The notes: a model not told the origin generated them from the letters alone. A DNA stretch of 64,000 bases from JANMOK01 sp031415055 (GCA_031415055.1 JANOQZ010000016.1:62001-126000); one strand, 5' to 3'. Numbered from the stretch's first letter, positions 39,822 through 48,721 are shown. A program made the numbers and translations.

Positions 39822-42768
39822 TTCGTTCCTGCACGTTCTCTGTGGCCAACAACTGGTAAAAGGTTTCCGTTAGTTTTTGGTTATCGGCGGGCAAATGAGC
39901 CCACTCCCCCGCCGTCAGCCTCCCCCTTAACAACCCAACCGGGTGTGCCCTCAACGTCAGGCGCAAGGCCACGTAATCCTCCACCACCTGCTCGCCTTCG
40001 GTCATGCTTGGCAGGATGACCTTCTCCTCAAACAACCCTTCCCCCTCCAAGTCGCCCGCGAACAGCGGCAAGGGTTCGATCCCTTTGATCGCTTTCGCTT
40101 GCCATTGCGCATCGCGGCGGCCCATGGCCAGCGATGCAAAGGCATCGGCTTCGGCGAGCAGGGTCAGCAGGCGCGGCGGGGTTCCCGCCCGCCGCCAGAC
40201 ATCTTCGACCTCGGTATAGCCATTGCCGCGCGACGAGGTGATCCATAAAGCCTCCTCCTCGCGCATCGCCTTGATCTGGCGAAAGCCAAGGCGCAGCGCC
40301 AGCCCGCCCTTGCCGTCGGGTTCCAGCACGTTGTCCCAATAGCTGGCGTTGATGCACACCGGGCGCAGCTCGACCCCGTGCATTCGCGCGTCGCGGACGA
40401 TCTGGGCCGGGGCGTAGAACCCCATCGGCTGCGAGTTGAGCAGGGCGCAGGCAAAAATCCCGGGGTGGTGGAATTTCAGCCAGGCCGAGGCATAGACCAA
40501 GAGGGCGAACGAGGCAGCGTGGCTTTCGGGGAAGCCGTATTCGCCAAAGCCCTCGATCTGCGAAAAACAGCGTCCGGCGAATTCGGCATCGTAGCCATTG
40601 GCGGCCATGCCGGCCAGAAACCGCTCGCGGAACAGATGAATGGTGCCCGATTTCTTGAAGGTCGCCAAAGCGCGACGCAACCGGTCGGCCTCCTCGGGGG
40701 TGAACCCCGCGCCGATAATGGCAATCTGCATCGCCTGTTCCTGAAACAGCGGCACCCCCAGCGTCTTGCCCAGCACCGCGCCCAAGGCATCGGAGGGAAA
40801 CTTGACGATTTCCTCACCACGCCGCCGCCGGATATAGGGATGCACCATGTCGCCCTGAATGGGGCCGGGGCGGATGATCGCCACCTCGATCACCAGATCA
40901 TAAAAACAGCGCGGCTGCATGCGCGGCAGAAAGTTCATCTGCGCCCGCGATTCCACCTGAAACACCCCGATGGAATCGGCGACGCAGAGCATGTCGTAGA
41001 CCTTGGGGTCCTCCGGCGGCAGAGTGGCCAGCGTGTAATCGACCCGGTGATGCAGACGCAAAAGTTCAAATGCCTTGCGGATGCAACTCAGCATGCCAAG
41101 TGCGAGAATGTCGACCTTCAGGATGCCAAGCGTATCGATGTCATCCTTGTCCCAGCAGATGACGGTGCGGTCCTCCATCGCCGCGTTCTCGATCGGCACC
41201 AGCGCATCGAGCGGGCCTTCGGTCATGATAAAGCCACCGACATGCTGGCTGAGATGGCGGGGAAAACCGATGATCTCGTCCACCAGTTCCAGCGTCTGCG
41301 CCAGCCGTTTATCCGCAGGGTCCAACCCCAGTTCGCGCAAGCGCTCCTCGCGCAACATGCCCTTGCCGCCCCAACCCCAGATTTGCGAGGCCAGCGCCGA
41401 GACCACGTCGTTGGACAGCCCCATCACCTTGCCAACCTCGCGGATCGCCCGTTTGCCGCGATAATGCACCACCGTGGCGCACAGCCCGGCGCGGTGGCGG
41501 CCGTATTTTTCGTAGACGTGCTGGATCACCTCTTCGCGGCGCTCGTGTTCAAAATCGACGTCAATATCGGGCGGCTCGTCGCGGGCTTCGGAGACGAAAC
41601 GTTCAAACACCATGGTGCCGATCTCGGGCGAGACCGAGGTGACGCCCAAAGCATAGCAGACCACCGAATTGGCCGCCGAACCGCGGCCCTGACACAGAAT
41701 CCCGCGCGAGCGGGCGAAATCAACCACATCGTGCACGGTCAGGAAATAGGGCGCATAGCCCAGCTTTTCGATCAGAGCCAGTTCGTGGACGACCTGCTTT
41801 TGCACCTTTTCGGTGGCCCCGTCGGGGTATCGCCAATGCAGACCTTCGCGGGTCAGGCGGGCCAGGCGTTGCTGCGGTTCCTCGCCTCCGGAAACCTCGG
41901 ACGGGTATTCGTAACGCAGTTCGGTCAAGGCAAAATGGCATCTCGCAGCGATTTCACCCGAGCGATGCACGGCTGGTTCATAGCCTTTGAACAGGTGCAG
42001 CATTTCACCTTCCGACCGCAATCGCCGTTCGGCATTCGGCTGCGCTGCACGACCAATCGCATCAATCCGCAACCCGGCCCGAATGCAGGTCAACACATCG
42101 GTTAAGCGACGACGTGATCCGTGGTGCATCATCGGTTCGGCGGAAGCGACGAGGGGAATGTTCAGTTGCGCCGCCATTTTCGCCAGCCGTTTCAGCCGCG
42201 ACCTGTCTTGCCCATCGTATCGCGGGGCAAGGATAAGGTAGCAGTCGGGGAAGGTTTTGATCAGGGTTTGGGCCTGCTGGTGCCAACTTTCCGAAGCAGT
42301 TTCCGGCGGGTGGATCAACAACATCTGGCCTTGGCCATACGCCAACAAATCCTCCAGATGCAGTTCGCATTCACCCTTGACCGACCGCCGTTTACCAAGC
42401 GTCAAAAGCTGCGACAGCCGCCCCCAAGCGGCGCGATCTTGCGGCAGAACCGTCACTGCAAACCCATCCGCCAACACGATCCGCGCCGCAGGTATCTGGC
42501 GCGGGATCACGGCATCGGGCGCCACCACATGCGCTAAAGTGCTCGGCCCTTCGGCCTCACCCCGCGCCACCCGCTTAGCTTCGGCCACTTCACGACCCAG
42601 CGCCTTCAACTCGCAATGCGCCCGCACGATGCCGGCGACCGAGTTCACATCGGCAATAGCGAAAGCTTGCATCCCCAGTTCCGACGCCCGCCGTGCGTAT
42701 TCCTCGGGGTGGGACCCGCCGGTCAGGAAAGTAAAGTTCGAGGTGATGCAGAGTTCGGCGAAGGGCAT
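39658..42768 (-). CDS. dnaE2: Error-prone DNA polymerase DnaE2, C-terminus replaced
   Basis: This SOS-inducible C-family polymerase works with ImuB in damage-induced mutagenesis. The PHP domain (FAELCITSNFTFLTGGSHPEEY; AIADVNSVAG) and polymerase core (GRGSAANSVVCYALGVTSVSPE, PDIDVDFEHERREEVI with catalytic aspartates, GVFQVESRAQMNFLPRM) are intact. After LRAHPVGLLRGRL...EWAH (about residue 958) the sequence no longer resembles DnaE2. The last 78 codons read foreign DNA out of frame with the nuclease gene. The usual C-terminal OB-fold is missing, so the enzyme may be impaired. A near-consensus LexA site lies upstream. Confidence 0.85.
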   Translation of the reverse strand: MPFAELCITSNFTFLTGGSHPEEYARRASELGMQAFAIADVNSVAGIVRAHCELKALGREVAEAKRVARGEAEGPSTLAHVVAPDAVIPRQIPAARIVLADGFAVTVLPQDRAAWGRLSQLLTLGKRRSVKGECELHLEDLLAYGQGQMLLIHPPETASESWHQQAQTLIKTFPDCYLILAPRYDGQDRSRLKRLAKMAAQLNIPLVASAEPMMHHGSRRRLTDVLTCIRAGLRIDAIGRAAQPNAERRLRSEGEMLHLFKGYEPAVHRSGEIAARCHFALTELRYEYPSEVSGGEEPQQRLARLTREGLHWRYPDGATEKVQKQVVHELALIEKLGYAPYFLTVHDVVDFARSRGILCQGRGSAANSVVCYALGVTSVSPEIGTMVFERFVSEARDEPPDIDVDFEHERREEVIQHVYEKYGRHRAGLCATVVHYRGKRAIREVGKVMGLSNDVVSALASQIWGWGGKGMLREERLRELGLDPADKRLAQTLELVDEIIGFPRHLSQHVGGFIMTEGPLDALVPIENAAMEDRTVICWDKDDIDTLGILKVDILALGMLSCIRKAFELLRLHHRVDYTLATLPPEDPKVYDMLCVADSIGVFQVESRAQMNFLPRMQPRCFYDLVIEVAIIRPGPIQGDMVHPYIRRRRGEEIVKFPSDALGAVLGKTLGVPLFQEQAMQIAIIGAGFTPEEADRLRRALATFKKSGTIHLFRERFLAGMAANGYDAEFAGRCFSQIEGFGEYGFPESHAASFALLVYASAWLKFHHPGIFACALLNSQPMGFYAPAQIVRDARMHGVELRPVCINASYWDNVLEPDGKGGLALRLGFRQIKAMREEEALWITSSRGNGYTEVEDVWRRAGTPPRLLTLLAEADAFASLAMGRRDAQWQAKAIKGIEPLPLFAGDLEGEGLFEEKVILPSMTEGEQVVEDYVALRLTLRAHPVGLLRGRLTAGEWAHLPADNQKLTETFYQLLATENVQERNAETVGTILPQKVRHHSGSATGKYPEQGAGFGIGRRQRRRDGRDTETRAEATPK

Positions 42769-42781
42769 GATGCCCGACTAT

Positions 42782-42796
42782 ATTCACGTTTTGTTC
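42782..42796. promoter_or_regulatory. LexA-like box upstream of dnaE2 (one mismatch)
   Basis: ATTC-ACGTTTT-GTTC differs at one base from GTTC-N7-GTTC and sits 14 bases before the dnaE2 start. The spacing is exact. An 8-bp inverted repeat (TTTTGTTC at 42789, GAACAAAA at 42811) overlaps it. LexA control of dnaE2 is expected from the family. Confidence 0.5.
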
Positions 42797-42822
42797 CAAA
42801 TTGGGAGTCCGAACAAAAGAAA

Positions 42823-42849
42823 ACGGCCCGGAAACTGGTTCCAGGCCGT
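42823..42849 (-). terminator. Terminator of the VPLPA-CTERM gene
   Basis: ACGGCC (42823-42828) pairs with GGCCGT (42844-42849), with further GGAA/TTCC pairing inside. Read on the minus strand it is followed by TTTTCTTTTG. It lies between the VPLPA gene and dnaE2, separating their transcripts. Confidence 0.7.
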
Positions 42850-42870
42850 AAAATTTCTGCTGACTTGGGG

Positions 42871-43515
42871 TCAGGCGGCTTTGCGACGACGTTTCAAGGC
42901 ACCGATCACCAACAGCGCGCCACCAAGAAGCGGCAGGGCTGCAGGCAGCGGCACTGGCGAAGCTTCACCAACCGTCAGTGACTGAATTTTGAAACGATCC
43001 CACTCGCCCGGTGCGCCGATGCCAAAAATCTGGCCCAACAAACCACCGATAAAGCTGTAATTGCCGTCCCCCGGTATACCAATCGCGCCACCAAGTGCCG
43101 CAATATCGCCGCCCTGTGCCGTGAACAACTGGAAGTTCGACAGGCCACCACTATGACGGAAAAAACTGAATTCGATCGATTCCAAGACGACATTCTTGCT
43201 GAAGCTAAAAATCAACGCGTCTTTCCAAAGTCCACCGCCGTCAACCGAGCGGTTGTCAACGCCGATACCATTTTCGCCGATGCCCGCGGCGCTGCCATTA
43301 AAGGTGATTTTTTCGCCGCCACCGGTAACCAAGTTACCGCCAGCTTGGAAGCTGCCCGCGCTGATCGTCAGGTCAATCCCACCGGACGACATAACATACG
43401 AAGACGCCGAGGGTGTGGTCGGGTCAATTGCGGTGAAGTCGAATGTGATGGCGTTTGCAGCACTGCTGGTCAAAGCCAAAACAGCCATTGCGGCTGCAAA
43501 AATGTAATTACGCAA
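42871..43515 (-). CDS. VPLPA-CTERM sorting domain protein
   Basis: This 214-residue exported protein has a signal peptide (MRNYIFAAAMAVLALTSSAANA), a beta-rich body, and the C-terminal tripartite sorting tail: VPLPAALPLL motif, hydrophobic helix and KRRRKAA. VPLPA-CTERM proteins are processed by an exosortase and usually released or anchored at the envelope, often with exopolysaccharide. No exosortase gene is in the window. It lies between dnaE2 and DoxX and has its own terminator. Confidence 0.88.
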   Translation of the reverse strand: MRNYIFAAAMAVLALTSSAANAITFDFTAIDPTTPSASSYVMSSGGIDLTISAGSFQAGGNLVTGGGEKITFNGSAAGIGENGIGVDNRSVDGGGLWKDALIFSFSKNVVLESIEFSFFRHSGGLSNFQLFTAQGGDIAALGGAIGIPGDGNYSFIGGLLGQIFGIGAPGEWDRFKIQSLTVGEASPVPLPAALPLLGGALLVIGALKRRRKAA

Positions 43516-43815
43516 TTCATCCCCCCAAGGAAAGCAAATCTACAACAGTGGAAAGCTAGCACTTGCCAAATCGTATGGGAACCCTAAAAACGCCATTTCT
43601 GCATTTTTTGTGCAGAGCCTGGGATTTCCATAGTTTCTCGCCAGATACTGCCACTTTCCACTCGGTGCATCGGCAAATTCTAGGCCTGCCGGAACAATGA
43701 ATTGGGCATTCGCCCCGCACAATAGGGCGATGAGTCGCCATCTCCTGACTAAAATCAAAATGGTTGGAACCAAAACGGCATAGGATCACTTGGCTATGAA
43801 AGAAAGGCATTCATC
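43516..43815. other. Intergenic region between divergent genes
   Basis: These 300 bases separate the VPLPA-CTERM gene from the DoxX gene. I see no credible ORF; short frames here lack coding character. The DNA is locally AT-rich near 43540-43650 and should hold both promoters. GAAAGG before the ATG at 43816 is the likely DoxX Shine-Dalgarno. Confidence 0.6.
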
Positions 43816-44397
43816 ATGTCCGAAACTTATGAATACAAGAACGTAAAGGAACGTTTGTATCTGCCATTTTTGAGTGGCTTTTATGACGCTTTCGCTCAGC
43901 CCTTGGCTTGGGTTGCGCTGCGTGCGCTTACCGGCGGGTTGCTGGTCGTATCGGGTTGGCCCAAAATACTGGACCCAATGGCGATGAACGGGTTTGTCGA
44001 AGGGCTGGGGTTTTATCCCGGATGGTTTTGGTCGCCGCTGCTCGCGGCCATGCAGTTTTTTGGCGGTATGGCGATCATGGTCGGTCTTTTCACGCGCCCA
44101 ATTGCGTTGGCAAACGCCGTCATGCTGGCAATCACGCTGTATTTCCACGTCGCCAGTCCCTATGGCGAAAGTTTCCTGACTGCGGCCGGGGTGGAATTCA
44201 TGAAAACAAGTGGTGCGCAATATTTTACTGCAGATGCTTTGCGCCAACTTGCTGATGGAGGAGTGGGTTTCCTTGACCGCGTTCAAGAAAAGGCGGTTTG
44301 GCTATCGCTAATGTGGGTTGCCACTGCGGCTTTTTTTGCAGCCTTTGGTGGTGGCATGTGGTCAATCGACCGATATTACCTGCGCCGGGAAGTTTGA
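43816..44397 (+). CDS. DoxX family membrane protein
   Basis: This 193-residue protein has four hydrophobic segments with the DoxX pattern: RALTGGLLVVSGWPKILDP, FYPGWFWSPLLAAMQFFGGMAIMVGLFTRPIALANAVMLAITLYFH. Members relate to quinone-linked or redox-stress membrane complexes, and the exact role varies. A large loop (about 120-150) lies between helices 3 and 4. It stands alone; the 184 bases downstream hold no gene. Confidence 0.82.
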   Translation: MSETYEYKNVKERLYLPFLSGFYDAFAQPLAWVALRALTGGLLVVSGWPKILDPMAMNGFVEGLGFYPGWFWSPLLAAMQFFGGMAIMVGLFTRPIALANAVMLAITLYFHVASPYGESFLTAAGVEFMKTSGAQYFTADALRQLADGGVGFLDRVQEKAVWLSLMWVATAAFFAAFGGGMWSIDRYYLRREV

Positions 44398-44581
44398 GCG
44401 CGTTTGGTCTGCTCGTGCAGAATCCGACTTGCCTAGCCGCAGCGTCGCAACAGGTGTGTGGCTGAGCACTTCACGGCAATGACGGACGTTTCGCCCAAAC
44501 AAGGTTGGCAAGGGCATGCGGGCAACATTCTGCTGCCGCCAAGGTTCGTCGCCGACCAGACGGACAATCTAACCGAATTTT

Positions 44582-44884
44582 TCAAGCCGGTGCGCCAACC
44601 TTGGCAATTTCTGCAGGGAAATTGTACCAGTCTTTGCCTGCCGCCATGATGCAACTTGTGCCGTTCGGGTCGGTAACCAGAATCGTCCAAGTGCCGGTTG
44701 CAGGTGAGGCCCATATTTCCAACATTTTGGTGGTGCTGTTCAGCCCCGATCCTTGCGGGCTTTCGCCATATTTGCTGCTAAGCTGGCCGACCATGGTATC
44801 ACGGGTGGCGCACATGGATTGGGCATTTGCCGAGGTTGCAACCAGCGCAATTGCGAAGGCGGCTGTTAGGGTTCGTTTGGGCAT
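44582..44884 (-). CDS. Small exported hypothetical protein
   Basis: This 100-residue precursor has a signal peptide (MPKRTLTAAFAIALVATSANAQ) and a short body with two cysteines (SMCATRD, TSCIM) that could form a disulfide. STTKMLEIWASPATGTWTILVTDPNG looks like beta structure. I recall similar small secreted proteins in Rhodobacterales but no function. The 253 bases between this gene and imuB hold no gene apart from a hairpin near the imuB stop. Confidence 0.75.
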   Translation of the reverse strand: MPKRTLTAAFAIALVATSANAQSMCATRDTMVGQLSSKYGESPQGSGLNSTTKMLEIWASPATGTWTILVTDPNGTSCIMAAGKDWYNFPAEIAKVGAPA

Positions 44885-45110
44885 TCTTCACTCCTGCGCA
44901 TTTGCGCGGAGCTGCCGGGTCAGGATTGGCGGGGCAACCCGCGCTGGTTTCCGGACCTTGCCGGATGTTTCTGACTTTCTCCCTTAGACTCACCCTGACT
45001 TGCCAATCGGGCAACAGCGTGGCGTCTTTCGACACAATTGTACCTTAATGGTTGAGGAATTGTGTTCGCCGTGAATTTTATCACTAAAATTCAACTGTTT
45101 ATGGGAAGTT

Positions 45111-45138
45111 AACCTTGTTGCGGGTTTGCAACAAGGTT
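45111..45138 (-). terminator. Hairpin at the end of imuB
   Basis: AACCTTGTTGC and GCAACAAGGTT form an 11-bp perfect stem around six bases, overlapping the first base position of the imuB stop region. No clear T-run follows on the minus strand, so it may act by slowing polymerase or protecting the 3' end. Confidence 0.5.
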
Positions 45139-46799
45139 CACCCAAAATCCCCATGCACAAACCAGCCGCCGCTCGCCTCACCCCCCAAAGCCTCAAAAAT
45201 CCACAGCCGCGTGCCATCCGCCGTCTCGATCCGCCAATAATCGCGCGGGCCGGAACGCCAGGCCGGATCATCCAGCCACCATTCCGGCGCGATGCGTTCG
45301 GGGCCGCTGGCATGGGTGCGGGTGAAGTCACGGCGACGCCAGCGAAACGCCAGCGGTGGGCGCGAGGGATCCAGCGGCGTCAGCAGTTCGGGGGCCGTCA
45401 GGGTCAACGGGCGCGGGCGCATCGGCGCGGGCCAATCAGCGGCGGCGGTTGACCAAGCCGCCGCCAGCACTTGCGCCGATTTTTCCGGGATATGGCTATC
45501 CGCCGGGGCCAGCCGGGTGATCGCCTCCATCCCCACGCGCGTGCCGATGCGGTTCAACAGCGCCTCCATCTCCACCCCGCCGCCGGGCAGGTGCCGGGCG
45601 CGGGCGGCTTCGGTGGCATCCAGATGGCCCTTGTGCTGGCTGGCGGACAGGGGCTCGGTGACAGAGGCTTCCAGCCGCAGAATATCGATGCCAAACCCCG
45701 CTTCGACCGCGCCGAGCTTCAGCGCCAGCAAGGGGCGGATGCGGGTTGGGTCGTCGGTTGGCCGCGCCAGCCCGATCTCGATGATTTCCACCGAATGATC
45801 GACGCGATACAGGCAGAACCGCACCCGCCGCGCCCCCTGTCCCTTGGCTTTCAGCTTTTCGCACAAAGGCGGCAGCAACCGGTCCAGCCCGGCCAGATAA
45901 TCGCTTTCCTGCCCCACCGGTTCGGGCAGGGTCAGGCGGACGGCGAAATTGGTTTCGGGTTTGGCCGGGGAAATCGGCTCGGGTTCGGAACCATGCGCCT
46001 GATCCAGCCGCCGCACCAGTTCGATGCCAAACCGCCGCGCCAAAGCGCCGCGCGGAGTGCCCGCGATGTCACCGATGGAGCGCAGGCCAAGCCGCACCAG
46101 ACTGGCGGTGGTGTTGGGGTCAATTCGCAACGCCGCCACCGGCAACCCCGCCAAAGCCGCCCGTGTTTGCCCCGCTGGCACGATGCGCGGCAAGGTGGCG
46201 TCGCGCGTTTGCAACGAAGGCGCAGGCCCGCCGCGTTCCCAGTTGCGCCGTTTGACGGCACGTGACCGCGTCGCCCGCGCCTCCTGATCAATCGCATCGC
46301 CCGACCGCGCCGCTTCCGCCGGGCTACCCGCAAACCGCGCAATCGCCCAAGCCGCCCCGGCGGTATCGGCGATGCCCATGCTTTGGGTCAGGCCAAGACG
46401 GGCGCAATCGCTGGCGATAACACCGGCCAACCCCGCTTCACCGCCAAACAAATGCGCACAGCCCGATATATCAAGGATCAGCGACTCCGCCCCTTCCTGC
46501 GTTACCCAAGGGCTGAATTTGCTCGCCCAACGGCGCAGGCTGGTCAGGAACGCAGCTTCGCGCAGTGGGTCGGCAGGGCGGGTCAACAGGTCGGGGCACA
46601 AGGCCCGTGCATCGGTCAAGGCCATACCGCGCCGCAACCCCGCCCGTTCCGCCAGCAGCGACAGACTGGCAAGCGATTGCGCATTGCCCTCGGTTGCGGC
46701 AATCGCAAACGGCAATGCCATCAACGCCGGTTCAAAGCGCAGCACCCGCTCGGCAGCAAGGCGGGGAAACCACAGCGATAGAAGGCGGCGTTCGGGCAT
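45138..46799 (-). CDS. imuB: ImuB-type Y-family polymerase homologue
   Basis: This 553-residue protein is ImuB, a catalytically inactive Y-family relative that bridges DnaE2 to the sliding clamp in SOS mutagenesis. RRLLSLWFPRLAAERVLR is the typical start, then MGIADTAGAAWAIARFA and LRIDPNTTASLVRLGLRSIGDIAGTPRGALARRFG as in the finger/HhH region. The C-terminal ERIAPEWWLDDPAWRSGPRDYWRIETADGTRLWIFE matches ImuB tails. Usually imuA lies just upstream and dnaE2 downstream. Here imuA is absent and dnaE2 lies about 2.4 kb away behind unrelated genes. A consensus LexA box is 11 bases upstream. Confidence 0.9.
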   Translation of the reverse strand: MPERRLLSLWFPRLAAERVLRFEPALMALPFAIAATEGNAQSLASLSLLAERAGLRRGMALTDARALCPDLLTRPADPLREAAFLTSLRRWASKFSPWVTQEGAESLILDISGCAHLFGGEAGLAGVIASDCARLGLTQSMGIADTAGAAWAIARFAGSPAEAARSGDAIDQEARATRSRAVKRRNWERGGPAPSLQTRDATLPRIVPAGQTRAALAGLPVAALRIDPNTTASLVRLGLRSIGDIAGTPRGALARRFGIELVRRLDQAHGSEPEPISPAKPETNFAVRLTLPEPVGQESDYLAGLDRLLPPLCEKLKAKGQGARRVRFCLYRVDHSVEIIEIGLARPTDDPTRIRPLLALKLGAVEAGFGIDILRLEASVTEPLSASQHKGHLDATEAARARHLPGGGVEMEALLNRIGTRVGMEAITRLAPADSHIPEKSAQVLAAAWSTAAADWPAPMRPRPLTLTAPELLTPLDPSRPPLAFRWRRRDFTRTHASGPERIAPEWWLDDPAWRSGPRDYWRIETADGTRLWIFEALGGEASGGWFVHGDFG

Positions 46800-46809
46800 G
46801 ATTCCAATT

Positions 46810-46824
46810 GTTCTTTATTTGTTC
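46810..46824. promoter_or_regulatory. LexA (SOS) box upstream of imuB
   Basis: GTTC-TTTATTT-GTTC is an exact match to the alphaproteobacterial LexA consensus GTTC-N7-GTTC, 11 bases before the imuB start. LexA bound here would block imuB until DNA damage. It also lies about 110 bases before the divergent EamA gene. Confidence 0.85.
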
Positions 46825-46932
46825 TCAATTTAGCACAAGACAAACAGGAGTCGAGTGAGAGATGTCGCAAGACCGACAATCGAGGTCGCGGCAATACCTA
46901 AATAAAGCCAAACCCATGATAATAGCCACGCC

Positions 46933-47823
46933 ATGAGCAACCAAACACCGGCAACAAACAACCGAAATGGCATAGCCCTGGTGTTTGGCGCAGCGCTGGC
47001 GTGGAGTTTTGGCGGCGCAATCGCCCGGTTCCTGACCGTCAGCGACAGTTGGACAATCGTGTTTTGGCGCGCCGGTTTCGCTTGGGTATTTCTACTGGCT
47101 GTCATGCTGTGGCGGGAAGGTTGGGGCGGCACTTGGCGGCAGATCTTTGCCATGCGTCTGCCAGCATTTGCCGTGGCACTGTGTTTCGCCACTGCTTCGA
47201 CCTGTTTCGTCATCGCGCTCGCTTACACCAGCGTGGCCAACATCCTGCTGATGCAGGCGGGCGCACCGTTGATCGCGGCGTTGATCGGGCGAGTGTTGTT
47301 TGGCGAAGCGGTCAGCCTGACAACATGGGCAGCAATCGCGGCGGTAATCAGCGGCGTCGCCATCATGGTCTCGGGTTCGCTCAGCGGCCAGATTTCGCCA
47401 GTTGGCGACTCGTTGGCGCTGCTGATTGCGATGTTGTTCTCCGTCGCCATCGTAATGACCCGGCGATTCTCGCAGGTGTCGATGATACCCGCCGTCTGGC
47501 TGGGTACGCTGGTCGCCTCTTGTTTTGCCGCGACAATGGCCGGTCATTTTGCGGTATCCTTTCCCGACCTTGGCGTGCTTTTTGTTTTTGGCGCCCTCAG
47601 CTTTGCCCTAGGTTTGTCGTTGTTTGTCTCCGGTGTCCGGTTGATCCCGGCAACAATCGCCGCGCTGATTAGCGTCGCCGAGCCGGTGCTGGCACCTATC
47701 TGGGTCTGGCTCATCCACAACGAGATACCCGCCCAGCGCACGCTTATCGGGGGTAGTATTGTGGTGGCGGCGCTGCTTTTGCACGTTGGTTGGCAATTTA
47801 GAAGGACACAGGGTCGCAATTGA
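46933..47823 (+). CDS. EamA/DMT family transporter
   Basis: This 296-residue protein has ten helices in two EamA repeats, starting GIALVFGAALAWSFGGAIARFLTV and including LAYTSVANILLMQAGAPLIAALIGRVLFGEAVSLTTWAAI and VAEPVLAPIWVWLIHNEIPAQRTLIGGSIV, the usual end-of-repeat motif. The substrate is unknown. It is divergent from imuB and precedes an ABC transporter pair by 85 bases. Confidence 0.87.
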   Translation: MSNQTPATNNRNGIALVFGAALAWSFGGAIARFLTVSDSWTIVFWRAGFAWVFLLAVMLWREGWGGTWRQIFAMRLPAFAVALCFATASTCFVIALAYTSVANILLMQAGAPLIAALIGRVLFGEAVSLTTWAAIAAVISGVAIMVSGSLSGQISPVGDSLALLIAMLFSVAIVMTRRFSQVSMIPAVWLGTLVASCFAATMAGHFAVSFPDLGVLFVFGALSFALGLSLFVSGVRLIPATIAALISVAEPVLAPIWVWLIHNEIPAQRTLIGGSIVVAALLLHVGWQFRRTQGRN

Positions 47824-47908
47824 ACCATTTGTGATTGGTTCAGGTTATACAAACCTGTCAAAACAAGTGCCGCAAAGCGACCAGTTCAAACACCACGGGA
47901 GAGGTGAA

Positions 47909-48721
47909 ATGAAATACTTTTTGGCTATTGCTGCTGCCCTTTGGGCAACGGCAAGTATTGCTGTGGCTGGTGAGACACTCGATCGAGTTGTGTCGGCGGG
48001 TAAATTGGTCATGTCGACCGACCCGGAATATCCGCCGCAATCCTCGCTGGATGCCAACAATGATTTCATCGGCTTTGACATCGAGGTTGGCCGCGAGATT
48101 GCCAAACGACTGGGCGTCGAGATCGAATTCGTCACCCCGGGCTGGGACGTGATCACTGCGGGCAACTGGTCGGCGCGCTGGGATGTATCGGTTGGCTCGA
48201 TGACCCCGACGCCCGCGCGGGCCGAGGTGCTGGATTTTCCGGCGATTTACTACTTCACCCCGGCTGCTTTGGCCGTGCACAGCGACAGCGCCGCAACAAC
48301 GGTGGCCGACCTGAACGGCAAGGCCATCGGTGTTGGCGTGGCCACCACCTACGAATCCTATCTCAAGGGTGATCTGGTGATCGACGCGGTTGGCGTGCCG
48401 GAATTCAGCTACGACATTACCGGGGCGGATATCCACACATATGACACCGACCTTTTGGCGCTCGACGACCTGCGCCTCGGCGATGGCACCCGTCTGGATG
48501 GGGCGATCACGGCCCTGCCGACGATCGATGCCGCGATCAAAAATGGCTATCCGCTCAGAATTGTCGGTGATCCCCTGTTCATGGAACCGCTTTCGGTGGC
48601 AATCGACAAGGGAGACGCCGAATTTGCCGCCAAAATGACCGAAATTGTTCAAGCCATGCACGATGACGGCACCTTGACCCGGCTGAGCGAGCAGTTCTAC
48701 GGGATTGATCTGACCAAGTAA
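47909..48721 (+). CDS. Amino-acid-type ABC transporter substrate-binding protein
   Basis: This 270-residue periplasmic protein belongs to solute-binding family 3. A signal peptide (MKYFLAIAAALWATASIAVAG) is followed by LVMSTDPEYPPQSSLDANNDFIGFDIEVGREIAKRLGVEIEFVTPGWDVITAG, the classic lobe-1 ligand site, then SVGSMTPTPARAEVLDFPAIYYFTPAALAV. It probably binds a polar amino acid. GAGGTGAA precedes the ATG at 47909. The stop overlaps the permease start by one base (TAATG). Its codon use looks GC-richer than neighbours. Confidence 0.9.
   Translation: MKYFLAIAAALWATASIAVAGETLDRVVSAGKLVMSTDPEYPPQSSLDANNDFIGFDIEVGREIAKRLGVEIEFVTPGWDVITAGNWSARWDVSVGSMTPTPARAEVLDFPAIYYFTPAALAVHSDSAATTVADLNGKAIGVGVATTYESYLKGDLVIDAVGVPEFSYDITGADIHTYDTDLLALDDLRLGDGTRLDGAITALPTIDAAIKNGYPLRIVGDPLFMEPLSVAIDKGDAEFAAKMTEIVQAMHDDGTLTRLSEQFYGIDLTK

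Larger units (their letters stand above)
39152..39890. mobile_element. AT-rich foreign segment replacing the dnaE2 3' end
   Basis: Between the phosphatase gene and about 39890 the sequence becomes visibly AT-richer and contains one nuclease-like gene with its own terminator. The dnaE2 reading frame leaves its conserved sequence near 39890 and runs into this segment out of frame. No transposase, integrase, target duplication or att site was seen, so the mechanism is unknown. 39152-39389 holds no convincing gene. Confidence 0.55.

Noticed and set aside
39835..39848. GTTC-N6-GTTC just upstream of the nuclease gene, resembling a LexA box.
   Set aside because: The spacer is six rather than seven bases, which does not fit the alphaproteobacterial LexA consensus.
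40378..42105. Long plus-strand open frame of 575 codons across dnaE2.
   Set aside because: It is the antisense shadow of the GC-rich dnaE2 gene; its translation has no domain and is composed of low-complexity His/Gln/Arg sequence.
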